Shown piece by piece: positions 8,718 to 16,117 of a stretch of 64,000 nt of DNA. How positions within the stretch are numbered: position 1 is the first letter of the stretch; every line of letters begins with the position of its first letter. The DNA is from Mucilaginibacter terrenus (GTDB lineage: Bacteria; Bacteroidota; Bacteroidia; Sphingobacteriales; Sphingobacteriaceae): the NCBI RefSeq assembly GCF_003432065.1, contig NZ_QWDE01000001.1, forward strand, positions 1,550,001 to 1,614,000. The letters are read 5' to 3'. A program made the position numbers and the translations under genes. Under the pieces are notes generated by a model that did not search any database, was not told the origin of the DNA, and saw only the letters and a list, made by a program, of their open reading frames with translations.

Positions 8718-9569
8718 TTACAGCAAAAACTTGTTAAATTCACCAGGCAATACCATAAGTGGAACTTTGGTATTTACAGCAAGTTTTTGGGAATGACTAT
8801 TAAAAAAGCTGTTGTTGCGATGTACCATTACTATCATGTCTATAATACCGTTTTCTGTTAACCATTGCAGCCCTTCGTTTACACCGGTACTTTGCAAGCT
8901 TCTGTAGTAGATGTTTGGATAGTCTACCTTACAGGTTACATCACTTAAAAAAGAATCGATTAGCTTTTGGTCCTGATCGGGTACTTGCAACACATGGCTG
9001 ATTAGTATTTCAGCATTATAATACCTTGCAAAGCCGGCCAGACTTTGCAAGATGTCAATGTCGGCTTCGCTTAAATCTGTTGCAAATGCGATCTTCTTTA
9101 TCGGGCGGTATTTGTAGGCCTTAGGAACCAGCAGCAATGGAAAACCAGCTTTACTAATTAACTCACGGCTATTGCTCCCAAGCGCAAATCTCGAAAAAAC
9201 ATTTGCACCCGACATACCCATTACCACCAAATTAACATCATCATCGCTTACCAGGTTCCTTACAAAGTCGGTTACATCCCCAAACCCTGTTGTATGATGA
9301 ATATGCGGCCTAAATCCTTCCTCCTGATTATCCAATTGCCTTTCCAGGGTTGTAACCAGGTAATTGAGTTCGGCGTCAGATTTATCTTTCAGATCGTCTG
9401 CGTCTGGCATTGGCCATACTACCTGTGCGGCCATCACAGCTTCCTCCGGTACTTTTATGGCGTTACAAAGCTTTATGTTTGCCTTAACTTTCCGGGCAAC
9501 CTCGAGCGCATAATTTGCAGCGTTAGTGGCTGACGGAGAGAAATCTGTTGGCACAAGTATCGTTTTCAT
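8718..9569 (-). CDS. Universal stress protein with two UspA domains
   Basis: A 283-aa cytoplasmic protein with two tandem UspA folds. Domain 1 starts TILVPTDFSPSATNAANYAL and contains VVMGMSGANVFSRFALGSNS, close to the ATP-binding GxxG(9x)GS loop. Domain 2 starts KKIAFATDLSEADIDIL and ends MIVMVHRNNSF, where the glycine loop is lost. Such proteins accompany low-oxygen and stationary-phase responses. The gene is monocistronic, with a perfect GTGAT-N4-ATCAC site 83 bases upstream of the start, matching other FNR/FixK-type sites near the two-component genes at 12.8-15.0 kb. Confidence 0.9.
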   Translation of the reverse strand: MKTILVPTDFSPSATNAANYALEVARKVKANIKLCNAIKVPEEAVMAAQVVWPMPDADDLKDKSDAELNYLVTTLERQLDNQEEGFRPHIHHTTGFGDVTDFVRNLVSDDDVNLVVMGMSGANVFSRFALGSNSRELISKAGFPLLLVPKAYKYRPIKKIAFATDLSEADIDILQSLAGFARYYNAEILISHVLQVPDQDQKLIDSFLSDVTCKVDYPNIYYRSLQSTGVNEGLQWLTENGIIDMIVMVHRNNSFFNSHSQKLAVNTKVPLMVLPGEFNKFLL

Positions 9570-9651
9570 GTTAATGATAATTACGTTCCGAAGATGCTGT
9601 GAAAATTCCTGTTAAATAATGATGCCCGTCATATATCGCCATAAAATTGCG

Positions 9652-9665
9652 GTGATATACATCAC
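9652..9665. promoter_or_regulatory. FNR/FixK-type site upstream of the universal stress protein gene
   Basis: The sequence GTGAT-ATAC-ATCAC is a perfect inverted repeat with the TGA-N6-TCA layout bound by FNR/CRP-family proteins. It lies in the 210-base gap between the universal stress protein and L,D-transpeptidase genes, 83 bases from the start codon it would control. Confidence 0.55.
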
Positions 9666-9779
9666 TTCTGAAACTTGTGCAACTATGTAACATAGCTGGC
9701 TCCAATCTGAATAATACAGATACTATTAACCCACCTGTAAATCCCTCAGTAACCGGAGCTGGTATGCGTGTAGATCGTA

Positions 9780-11270
9780 CTAGTTTTGACTTAACTTAAG
9801 CGTTTTATCATCCTTTTTATACATAAGCATATCAAGGCTATTGTCGAGGTTATATATATCGTTATATGCAATATATTCTCCGTCAATCACCTCGCAGGTA
9901 AGGTATGTTACTGCTATAGGTACAGGTTTAATTAATTTGAAGTTCTTCCTGTTACCCTGGTTTATTGCTGTTAGCATTTTGTTGACCATTGCTTGCTGGC
10001 CATCATTCACTAATAAAAGCCGGGCCAGTTTAGCCGCTTGCTGCACACGAATACAGCCGTGACTGTAAGCGCGGGCATCCTTCTTAAACAGCTCCTGCTG
10101 TGGCGTATCATGCATGTAGATCTCATAAATGTTAGGGAATCTGAATACGATCTGCCCAAGTGCGTTATCGCACCCGGCAGACTGGGTAGCATGGTATCGT
10201 GCCGGGTTTTGCTTGATTTTTAAAAGATAGGTTCTGTTAGGAGTTATCAGCATCCCGGCATTGTTGTAAATAGCATAGTGGTTGTTTGTTAAATAGGCGG
10301 TGTCCCGTATTGCCTTTGTCAACAATTCATTTTTGAATATTTTTTGCGGCACTTTCCATTCCGGCGCGGTGGTAAAATACTTAACAACACTTGTTAAGGT
10401 TGGTGTAGGGTTTCCAGGCTTACCTACAACTACCCGAAATGTATCCACCGCTTGCTGATGGTAAAAACTGAGCTTGTAAGATGGCACATTAACATGGATG
10501 AAATTGCTGCTATCCAATGCGGCCCACCTTAACCGTTCCATGTTAAGAGCCATTTTGCGCACTTCTGCTTCCGGGAATTCGTAACAATCTCCTACCTGTA
10601 CCCCTGCTACTTTATGCATCCGTTCCTGAAGATTTTGGTACAGTTGGTTTTGAGGTTGAGCGCTAACGATGGTTACCATAAAGTCTTTGCTTAAAACAGC
10701 CTTGTTAAGCACGCTTATTGCATCAAACGGCAGTACACCTTTGTCAACTTTTGAAGCCGGATAGTCGGGATTGTATTTACCAAAGTGCAGGTTATTGACA
10801 AATGACAATACGGCATCCGTAAGCATAATTTCATATCGGGCCTTTTGAACCAGCGGCACATCAGCGCGCCGTTCCAATATGTCGTGAAGTTTACTGGCTA
10901 CCAATTCATTGGGGTGATAATCGGCTTGATTAAGACCAAACTGCAACACACAATCTAACATTAACACGGCCGCCCATGTTTGGTCAGCATCTTTTTCAGA
11001 AACCAGCCAGTTAGCAGCAAATTGACGCTGCTGATAAAATCTTTTTGCAGACTGAGGAAAGTTTAAAGGCAATTTTCCGCTGCTTAACTGCGCAGCTATC
11101 TCAGCAGAAAGTTCTTTATCTGCTATTTTATCAGAGCCGTTAGCACGAGCTGTCGTACTTACCACTAACGTAAGCATTAAACTTACCAGGAACAAGCATA
11201 CCAGCAGCAAAGTATCAACTTGTTTGTTTATGCTGTGGTAATTATCGATGTTCATTTGCTTTTTCATCAT
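9780..11270 (-). CDS. L,D-transpeptidase, YcbB/LdtD type
   Basis: A 496-aa envelope protein. An N-terminal hydrophobic segment (about residues 18-40, LLLVCLFLVSLMLTLVV) acts as signal or anchor. The C-terminal YkuD catalytic domain holds HDTPQQELF and the active-site motif SHGCIRV with nucleophile C406. The large middle part resembles the scaffold of YcbB-type enzymes, which make 3-3 crosslinks in peptidoglycan or attach proteins to it. A TGAT-N4-ATCA site lies 49 bases upstream. Two other L,D-transpeptidases are encoded at 45.6 and 47.3 kb, the first of similar architecture. Confidence 0.9.
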   Translation of the reverse strand: MMKKQMNIDNYHSINKQVDTLLLVCLFLVSLMLTLVVSTTARANGSDKIADKELSAEIAAQLSSGKLPLNFPQSAKRFYQQRQFAANWLVSEKDADQTWAAVLMLDCVLQFGLNQADYHPNELVASKLHDILERRADVPLVQKARYEIMLTDAVLSFVNNLHFGKYNPDYPASKVDKGVLPFDAISVLNKAVLSKDFMVTIVSAQPQNQLYQNLQERMHKVAGVQVGDCYEFPEAEVRKMALNMERLRWAALDSSNFIHVNVPSYKLSFYHQQAVDTFRVVVGKPGNPTPTLTSVVKYFTTAPEWKVPQKIFKNELLTKAIRDTAYLTNNHYAIYNNAGMLITPNRTYLLKIKQNPARYHATQSAGCDNALGQIVFRFPNIYEIYMHDTPQQELFKKDARAYSHGCIRVQQAAKLARLLLVNDGQQAMVNKMLTAINQGNRKNFKLIKPVPIAVTYLTCEVIDGEYIAYNDIYNLDNSLDMLMYKKDDKTLKLSQN

Positions 11271-11318
11271 CTTGAATTTTGATGATGTAAAGGTCTGCCA
11301 AGGGATACTTGAAAATAA

Positions 11319-11330
11319 TGATGCACATCA
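11319..11330. promoter_or_regulatory. FNR/FixK-type site upstream of the L,D-transpeptidase gene
   Basis: TGAT-GCAC-ATCA is a perfect TGA-N6-TCA inverted repeat 49 bases upstream of the start codon on the minus strand. It matches the other sites around the FixL/FixJ-K-like genes. A clear -7 element at the right distance is not evident, so its role is less sure than for the ldh and cco sites. Confidence 0.4.
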
Positions 11331-11414
11331 CGCAAATAGTTGATGTAAGCCGCTAATTAAAAAGGCGCACATATACTTATGGCGCCTCACTTCAATTGTT
11401 ATATATAGGGGGTA

Positions 11415-11834
11415 TTAGGCCACGGTTGTTCTGTTCTCTTTCAAGGTGTGTTCAATTGTTGCGAACAGGCTTTTTTTTACAGCCTGGTATTCCTTTAATA
11501 AACCGGCAACTAAGCACTCCAAATGCACCTGTTTACCTTTAACCTCATCAACGTTCTCCGGAATAATGTCTTCAGCCATTAGTTCCAGTTGCTGCAACTG
11601 CGCTGCAAGCAACTTTGCTACTGCTTGCTCGTCTTGTTTCAGCCGGTTAATTTTACCTAAAAGTGAACGTAGGGTACTTGTGTCAAAAATTGCTTTTACA
11701 AGCTTTAAGTTATAATTGATTAGATGGCTCAAAAAATCCGTCTCGATCCTGAAAAATTCCAGATCAGATTCCCAATGTCTCGCCATAACATAGTATTGCA
11801 GAGAGCGAGCCGATAGTGTATTTGTAATGTCCAT
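11415..11834 (-). CDS. Uncharacterised 139-aa helical protein
   Basis: I do not recognise a family. The protein is predicted to be almost wholly alpha-helical, with aromatic-rich helices early (RSLQYYVMARHWESDLEFF) and leucine-rich helices after that (LLAAQLQQLELMAEDIIP). It has no signal peptide. It begins six bases after the LOG-family gene stop, so the two are co-transcribed. A helical-bundle ligand-binding protein is possible, but no metal-binding pattern is complete. Confidence 0.7.
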   Translation of the reverse strand: MDITNTLSARSLQYYVMARHWESDLEFFRIETDFLSHLINYNLKLVKAIFDTSTLRSLLGKINRLKQDEQAVAKLLAAQLQQLELMAEDIIPENVDEVKGKQVHLECLVAGLLKEYQAVKKSLFATIEHTLKENRTTVA

Positions 11835-11840
11835 AAATAT

Positions 11841-12560
11841 TTACTTTTTTTCGAATAGCCAGCCAAATGGCTGATACTTTCTTTTAGGCTTTAAACCAAA
11901 CTTCTTTATGCTTTTTTCTTCAATTAGAGCTTTAGCTTCATCAATATCATCAGTTACCAAAAAGTACTTTTCATCGTTAAAGCCTATTGTTCCGTCCCGC
12001 TTCATCACTGCTATGTGATCAATTAATTCTTTGTGGTATTCTTTACCAAAAATGATGATGGGGAAATCCTTTATTTTATGGGTTTGAATAAGGGTCAACG
12101 CTTCAAAGTATTCATCCAGTGTTCCATAACCACCCGGCATCACCACAAAAGCAAAGGAGTATTTAACCAACAATACTTTTCTTAGAAAAAAATGGCTCAT
12201 GTAAACCCATTTATCCAGGTATGGATTGGGCATTTGTTCTACTGGCAACTGAATATTACATCCTACAGAATACCCTCCAGCGTCTTTGGCGCCACGGTTA
12301 GCCGCCTCCATTAAGCCAGGCCCCCCTCCTGTTATAACAGTAAATCCCAACCTTGCAAAGGCCGCAGCCGCATTACGTGTTAGGTCATAGTACGGATGAT
12401 CCTCTTTAAAGCGGGCCGAACCAAAAAAGGTAATACATGGGCCTACAAAGTGTAATGCACGCAAGCCTCGTATAAGGTCCAGCATTGTCTGTATAGTAAA
12501 CTTTAGCTCTTTTAATCTGGAGTGCGGCCCGTCCAGGAACTGTATTTCTGTGCTGCCCAT
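11841..12560 (-). CDS. LOG-family (TIGR00730) Rossmann-fold protein
   Basis: A 239-aa protein of the lysine-decarboxylase-like/LOG family. It carries the nucleotide-binding motifs GGGPGLMEAANRGAKDAGG and PGGYGTLDEYFEALT, which define cytokinin riboside 5'-monophosphate phosphoribohydrolases and related nucleotide 5'-monophosphate nucleosidases. The LOG group hydrolyses the N-glycosidic bond of AMP-like substrates; in this organism the substrate is unknown. It heads a two-gene minus-strand operon. A TGA-N6-TCA site lies 50 bases upstream in the gap shared with the divergent histidine kinase gene. Confidence 0.88.
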   Translation of the reverse strand: MGSTEIQFLDGPHSRLKELKFTIQTMLDLIRGLRALHFVGPCITFFGSARFKEDHPYYDLTRNAAAAFARLGFTVITGGGPGLMEAANRGAKDAGGYSVGCNIQLPVEQMPNPYLDKWVYMSHFFLRKVLLVKYSFAFVVMPGGYGTLDEYFEALTLIQTHKIKDFPIIIFGKEYHKELIDHIAVMKRDGTIGFNDEKYFLVTDDIDEAKALIEEKSIKKFGLKPKRKYQPFGWLFEKK

Positions 12561-12609
12561 TAAATTTTCTGTTTGCTATAAAGGTGCCTACTTTACAGAC
12601 GCTGATAAA

Positions 12610-12621
12610 TGACGAAGATCA
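12610..12621. promoter_or_regulatory. FNR/FixK-type site between the LOG-family gene and the kinase gene
   Basis: The 12-mer TGACGAAGATCA has the TGA-N6-TCA layout and occurs again, base for base, at 15003-15014 upstream of the lactate-dehydrogenase-like gene. It is 50 bases from the minus-strand LOG-family start and 150 bases from the plus-strand kinase start, so it could serve either. Confidence 0.55.
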
Positions 12622-12680
12622 CATCAAAAGACAACGCAAGTCAAATTACTTGGGTACGAAACTTCTGACTTTTGAAAAAA

Positions 12681-12722
12681 GTGACTTTTGTTACTTTTAT
12701 ATAAGCTTTACTTATATAAAAG
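12681..12722. promoter_or_regulatory. Degenerate FNR-type site and 29-base palindrome upstream of the kinase gene
   Basis: GTGAC-TTTT-GTTAC (12681-12694) differs from TGA-N6-TCA by one base. It runs directly into a perfect inverted repeat: CTTTTATATAAG (12694-12705), a five-base spacer, and CTTATATAAAAG (12711-12722). The repeat ends 49 bases before the kinase start. It may be an operator or a hairpin in the 5' end of the transcript. No regulator can be assigned. Confidence 0.4.
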
Positions 12723-12771
12723 CAAACTATGGTTACCATATTTGTAATGTTTATACAACAATAACTTAGGT

Positions 12772-13959
12772 ATGGAAAACGCGGCACTCTTAAATGCTAT
12801 AATTCAAAATGCTATAGATGGCATTATAACTATAGACGGAAGAGGCGTTATTGAAACTATTAATCCTGCTGCATGCTCGCTTTTTCAATATAGTCCAGAA
12901 GAGGTTATCGGCAAAAACGTTTTTTATTTAATGCCACCGCCAGATCGGGGGCAACATGATGAATATATAAGGCGATATCAGCACACCGGCGTACCTCATA
13001 TAATAGGTATAGGCCGCGAGGTCATTGGTCTGCGTAAAGATGGCAGTACATTTCCTTTCAGATTGGCTGTGAGCGAAGTGGCATTTTCTGGTCGAAAAAT
13101 TTATACGGGTTTTATACATGACCTAAGCAAACAAAAAGAGGCTGAGGAACAACTTAGAGATTATGCAGCACACCTGGAAGAGCTGGTGGAAGAACGGACG
13201 CAATCTTTAAAAGAATCGGTAATGGCGTTGCAAAACGCGAAAGAAGAAGTAAGCCTGTCCTTAGAAAAGGAAAAAGAGCTGAGCCAGCTGAAAAGCCGCT
13301 TTGTATCCATGGCATCCCACGAGTTTCGTACGCCACTAAGTGCTATCCAGCTATCCGCCTCGCTTATTGACAAATATGCACAGGCTTTCAATAGCGACAA
13401 TATAGCCAAGCACGTAGGCAAAATAAAAAACGCAGTAGGCAACCTTACAACTATACTTAACGATTTTTTATCCTTAGAAAAGTTGGAGGCGGGTAAAGTA
13501 AATCCGGCATTCTCCACGTTCGATCTCGTAAAGCTTTCAGAAGAGATAACAGAAGAAATGCAGATAATAGCGAAGCAAAACCAGCATATTATCTATCAGC
13601 ACACGGGCAAGGAAAGCGTGGTGAACCTCGACCAAAACCTTTTAAAAAACTGCATTTTCAACCTCATAGCCAATGCTATAAAATATTCCGGCGAAAATAC
13701 TTTTGTTGAGTTTAACACCGAGATCAGCGACGCAGGGTGCACGATCATGATAAAAGATAACGGTATTGGTATACCCGAGAAAGATCAAAAACACTTGTTC
13801 GAACCTTTCTTCAGGGCGCATAACACCGGCAACATTCCAGGAACGGGGCTTGGGTTAAACATTGTGGAACGGTACACCAAGCTGATGAATGGCTACATTG
13901 AATTCAAGAGCGTTATAAACCAGGGTACATCATTTAAAATCTCATTTAACCGATTATGA
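12772..13959 (+). CDS. FixL-like heme-PAS sensor histidine kinase
   Basis: A 395-aa soluble kinase with no membrane segment. The PAS domain (about residues 5-118) closely resembles the oxygen-sensing heme PAS of rhizobial FixL: ATINP-type core, MPPPDRGQHDEYIRRY, then PHIIGIGR with H76 at the heme-ligand position and R82 at the propionate-contacting arginine, then LRKDGSTFPF and YTGFIHDLS. A coiled coil (about 120-175), HisKA with H183 in SHEFRTPLS, and a HATPase domain (DNGIGIP, GTGLGLNI) follow. The stop overlaps the response regulator start by four bases (ATGA). By family knowledge, loss of O2 from the heme should raise autophosphorylation. Heme binding itself is inferred from sequence only. 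Confidence 0.9.
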   Translation: MENAALLNAIIQNAIDGIITIDGRGVIETINPAACSLFQYSPEEVIGKNVFYLMPPPDRGQHDEYIRRYQHTGVPHIIGIGREVIGLRKDGSTFPFRLAVSEVAFSGRKIYTGFIHDLSKQKEAEEQLRDYAAHLEELVEERTQSLKESVMALQNAKEEVSLSLEKEKELSQLKSRFVSMASHEFRTPLSAIQLSASLIDKYAQAFNSDNIAKHVGKIKNAVGNLTTILNDFLSLEKLEAGKVNPAFSTFDLVKLSEEITEEMQIIAKQNQHIIYQHTGKESVVNLDQNLLKNCIFNLIANAIKYSGENTFVEFNTEISDAGCTIMIKDNGIGIPEKDQKHLFEPFFRAHNTGNIPGTGLGLNIVERYTKLMNGYIEFKSVINQGTSFKISFNRL

Positions 13960-15005
13960 GCAAGCAAGTATTGATAATTGAAGACAACACGGATATCCGC
14001 GAAAATATAGTTGAGATACTTGAATTGGCAGATTTCGGCGTTTTACAGGCAGATAATGGCAAAGTTGGTGTAGAGCTTGCCATGAAGCACAAACCAGATA
14101 TTATTCTTTGCGACATTATGATGCCCGACCTGGATGGATACGGTGTGCTCTATATGCTCAACAAAAATGTAGAAACCGCCGCTATACCCTTTATCTTCTT
14201 AACTGCCAAAGCAGAGCGCGTAGATCTGCGAAAAGGCATGGAAATGGGTGCAGATGATTATCTCACCAAGCCATTTGACGACATAGAACTACTCACCGCT
14301 ATAGAAAGCCGGTTGAAAAAGCGGCAAGTTCAGGAGAGTTTTTACAGTAACACGCTGGATAAGCTAACGGGCTTGCTGGCTAAAAACAGCGGCCTTGCTG
14401 AACTAAAAAAAGTTGTGGCCGAACGTAAAAGCAGGCCCGTCAAAAAAAATCAGGTTATATATTATGATGGCGATAGAGGCAATGGTTTGTTTATTGTTCT
14501 AAGCGGAAGAATAAAGACAGCAAAGCTTGCCGATGACGGCCGTGAATTAATGACCGGTATATATTCAGCTGATGATTACCTGGGTATAAACGCGATGCTT
14601 GCCAATGAGCCGTATGCCGACACTGCTACAGCTTTAGAAGATTCGCAACTTTGTTTAATACCTAAAGAACAGCTTGATAATTTAATTGGACAGTACCCCG
14701 ATGTGGCACGAGAATTTATACGGATACTGGCCAACGACGTAAGAGATAAGGAGGAACAACTCCTGCATCTCGCTTATAATTCGGTACGTAAACGCATGGC
14801 GGGTTCATTATTAAAGCTGTACAAGCAAAGTAACGACAATAATGGTATTAAGATTAGCCGCGAAGATCTTGCAGCCCTTGCAGGCATGGCCTCTGAAACG
14901 GTAAGCCGCACTTTATCAGATTTTAAAGACGAAGGGCTGATAGAAAAGAAAGGCAGCCTGATAACGATCATTGATGAACTCAGGCTCTCTAAAATGAAAA
15001 ACTGA
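13956..15005 (+). CDS. Response regulator with FixJ-type receiver fused to a FixK/FNR-type output
   Basis: A 349-aa protein in three parts: a receiver domain (residues 1-120, phosphoacceptor D53 in CDIMMPD, TAKAE, KPFDD), a cyclic-nucleotide-binding-like beta roll (about 140-255, YYDGDRGNGLFIVLSGRIK) and a Crp-type winged helix (about 285-345). The recognition helix SETVSRTLSDF has E314, S317 and R318 in the E-x-x-S-R spacing of FNR and FixK, which read TGA half-sites. No N-terminal cysteine cluster is present, so oxygen sensing must come from the kinase. TGA-N6-TCA sites around the neighbouring promoters are the expected targets. Confidence 0.92.
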   Translation: MSKQVLIIEDNTDIRENIVEILELADFGVLQADNGKVGVELAMKHKPDIILCDIMMPDLDGYGVLYMLNKNVETAAIPFIFLTAKAERVDLRKGMEMGADDYLTKPFDDIELLTAIESRLKKRQVQESFYSNTLDKLTGLLAKNSGLAELKKVVAERKSRPVKKNQVIYYDGDRGNGLFIVLSGRIKTAKLADDGRELMTGIYSADDYLGINAMLANEPYADTATALEDSQLCLIPKEQLDNLIGQYPDVAREFIRILANDVRDKEEQLLHLAYNSVRKRMAGSLLKLYKQSNDNNGIKISREDLAALAGMASETVSRTLSDFKDEGLIEKKGSLITIIDELRLSKMKN

Positions 15006-15014
15006 CGAAGATCA
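15003..15014. promoter_or_regulatory. FNR/FixK-type site upstream of the lactate dehydrogenase-hemN operon
   Basis: The sequence TGACGAAGATCA begins with the TGA stop codon of the response regulator gene and is identical to 12610-12621. It is centred about 62 bases upstream of the start predicted from the -7 element TAATTTTG (15060-15067). This fits a class I activator position. Confidence 0.6.
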
Positions 15015-15059
15015 TTTTTGGAGCTGACTTGGCTCAACTATAGCTTTCTGCATTCGTGA

Positions 15060-15067
15060 TAATTTTG
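15060..15067 (+). promoter_or_regulatory. Bacteroidota-type -7 element for the lactate dehydrogenase-hemN operon
   Basis: TAATTTTG matches the TAnnTTTG consensus of Bacteroidota sigma-ABfr promoters. No TTG is seen at the proper -33 distance, as expected for an activator-dependent promoter. Transcription would begin near 15071, leaving about 14 bases before ATG at 15085. Confidence 0.5.
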
Positions 15068-15084
15068 AACAAAAAATATTGCGA

Positions 15085-16110
15085 ATGAAAGTAGTGGCAT
15101 ACAGCATTAAACCGTTTGAGAAGGAGTTTCTTTCAAAAGCTAATCAAAAAAAGCACGATATAACCCTTATATCAAATCCGCTTGGCTTAGACACTGCTAT
15201 TTACGCTGAAGGGAAAGACGCAGTTGTGGTGTTTACCAACGATGAAGTTTCGGCGCCGGTTGTAGAGCGCCTGGCTACTTTAGGGATTAAATATATATCC
15301 ACCCGCTCTGCCGGCACAGATCACATTGACAGAGAAGCAACTGCTAAGTTTGGAATAAAAGTAGCCAACGTCCCCTACTATTCCCCCGAAGCCATTGCGG
15401 AACATGCCGTTGCGCTAGCTTTTGCGCTCAACCGTAAACTTATTAAAGCTAATGAGCAGGGCCACATTTTTAACTTTACTAACAACGGCCTTTTAGGGTT
15501 TAATTTCTCAGGTAAAACGGTAGGGATCGTAGGACTGGGAAATACTGGTTTAGCGTCAGCTTCCATTTTTAAAGGACTTGGTTGTAGTGTTATTGGGTAC
15601 GACCTACAGTTTCCGAACAACGAGACATCTATAAAGCATGTTTCTTTACCTGATCTTTACGCCCAATCAGACATTATTTCTCTACACGTGCCATTAACTC
15701 CGGGCACCAGGCACATCATCAACCGGGATGCTTTAACGCAAATGAGAGATGGTGTAATGCTTATTAATACCTCCCGCGGTGCTCTTATTAAAACAACCGA
15801 TGTTATCCAGGCACTTTACGCCGGCAAAATAGGCTACCTGGGCTTGGATGTTTATGAATTTGAGAAGGGATTGTTTTTTGAAGATCATGAACATGATGTT
15901 AATAAAGATAAGATACTACAGGAGCTGATGCAGTTTGAGCAGGTGCTTATAACACCCCACCAGGCGTATCTTACACGTGAAGCCTTGCAAAGCATAGCAG
16001 ACCAGACCATTGGCAACCTGGATAAATGGCAACAAAATAAATGCGTGGGCAAAGCATGTGCCTGCGCCAAAAATTGCCGTATTCCGGTTGCATCAACTTC
16101 ACATCAATAA
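15085..16110 (+). CDS. D-2-hydroxyacid dehydrogenase, LdhA (D-lactate dehydrogenase) type
   Basis: A 341-aa NAD-dependent 2-hydroxyacid dehydrogenase. The Rossmann motif GIVGLGNTGLASA, the arginine motif INTSRGALIKT, the acid LGLDVYEFEKG and the catalytic His in ITPHQAYLT are in the expected order, and FFEDHEHD before the last helix is typical of LdhA-type D-lactate dehydrogenases. ATG at 15085 is chosen over the upstream TTG at 15079. The C-terminus has an unusual cysteine cluster, CVGKACACAKNC. hemN follows after seven bases in the same operon. The FNR-type site upstream suggests induction at low oxygen. Confidence 0.87.
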   Translation: MKVVAYSIKPFEKEFLSKANQKKHDITLISNPLGLDTAIYAEGKDAVVVFTNDEVSAPVVERLATLGIKYISTRSAGTDHIDREATAKFGIKVANVPYYSPEAIAEHAVALAFALNRKLIKANEQGHIFNFTNNGLLGFNFSGKTVGIVGLGNTGLASASIFKGLGCSVIGYDLQFPNNETSIKHVSLPDLYAQSDIISLHVPLTPGTRHIINRDALTQMRDGVMLINTSRGALIKTTDVIQALYAGKIGYLGLDVYEFEKGLFFEDHEHDVNKDKILQELMQFEQVLITPHQAYLTREALQSIADQTIGNLDKWQQNKCVGKACACAKNCRIPVASTSHQ

Positions 16111-16117
16111 CACCCAA

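Noticed and set aside
8709..8723. Palindrome CTGTAAA-A-TTTACAG over the universal stress protein stop
   Set aside because: Short, AT-rich and at the 3' end of a gene without a T run; no role can be supported.
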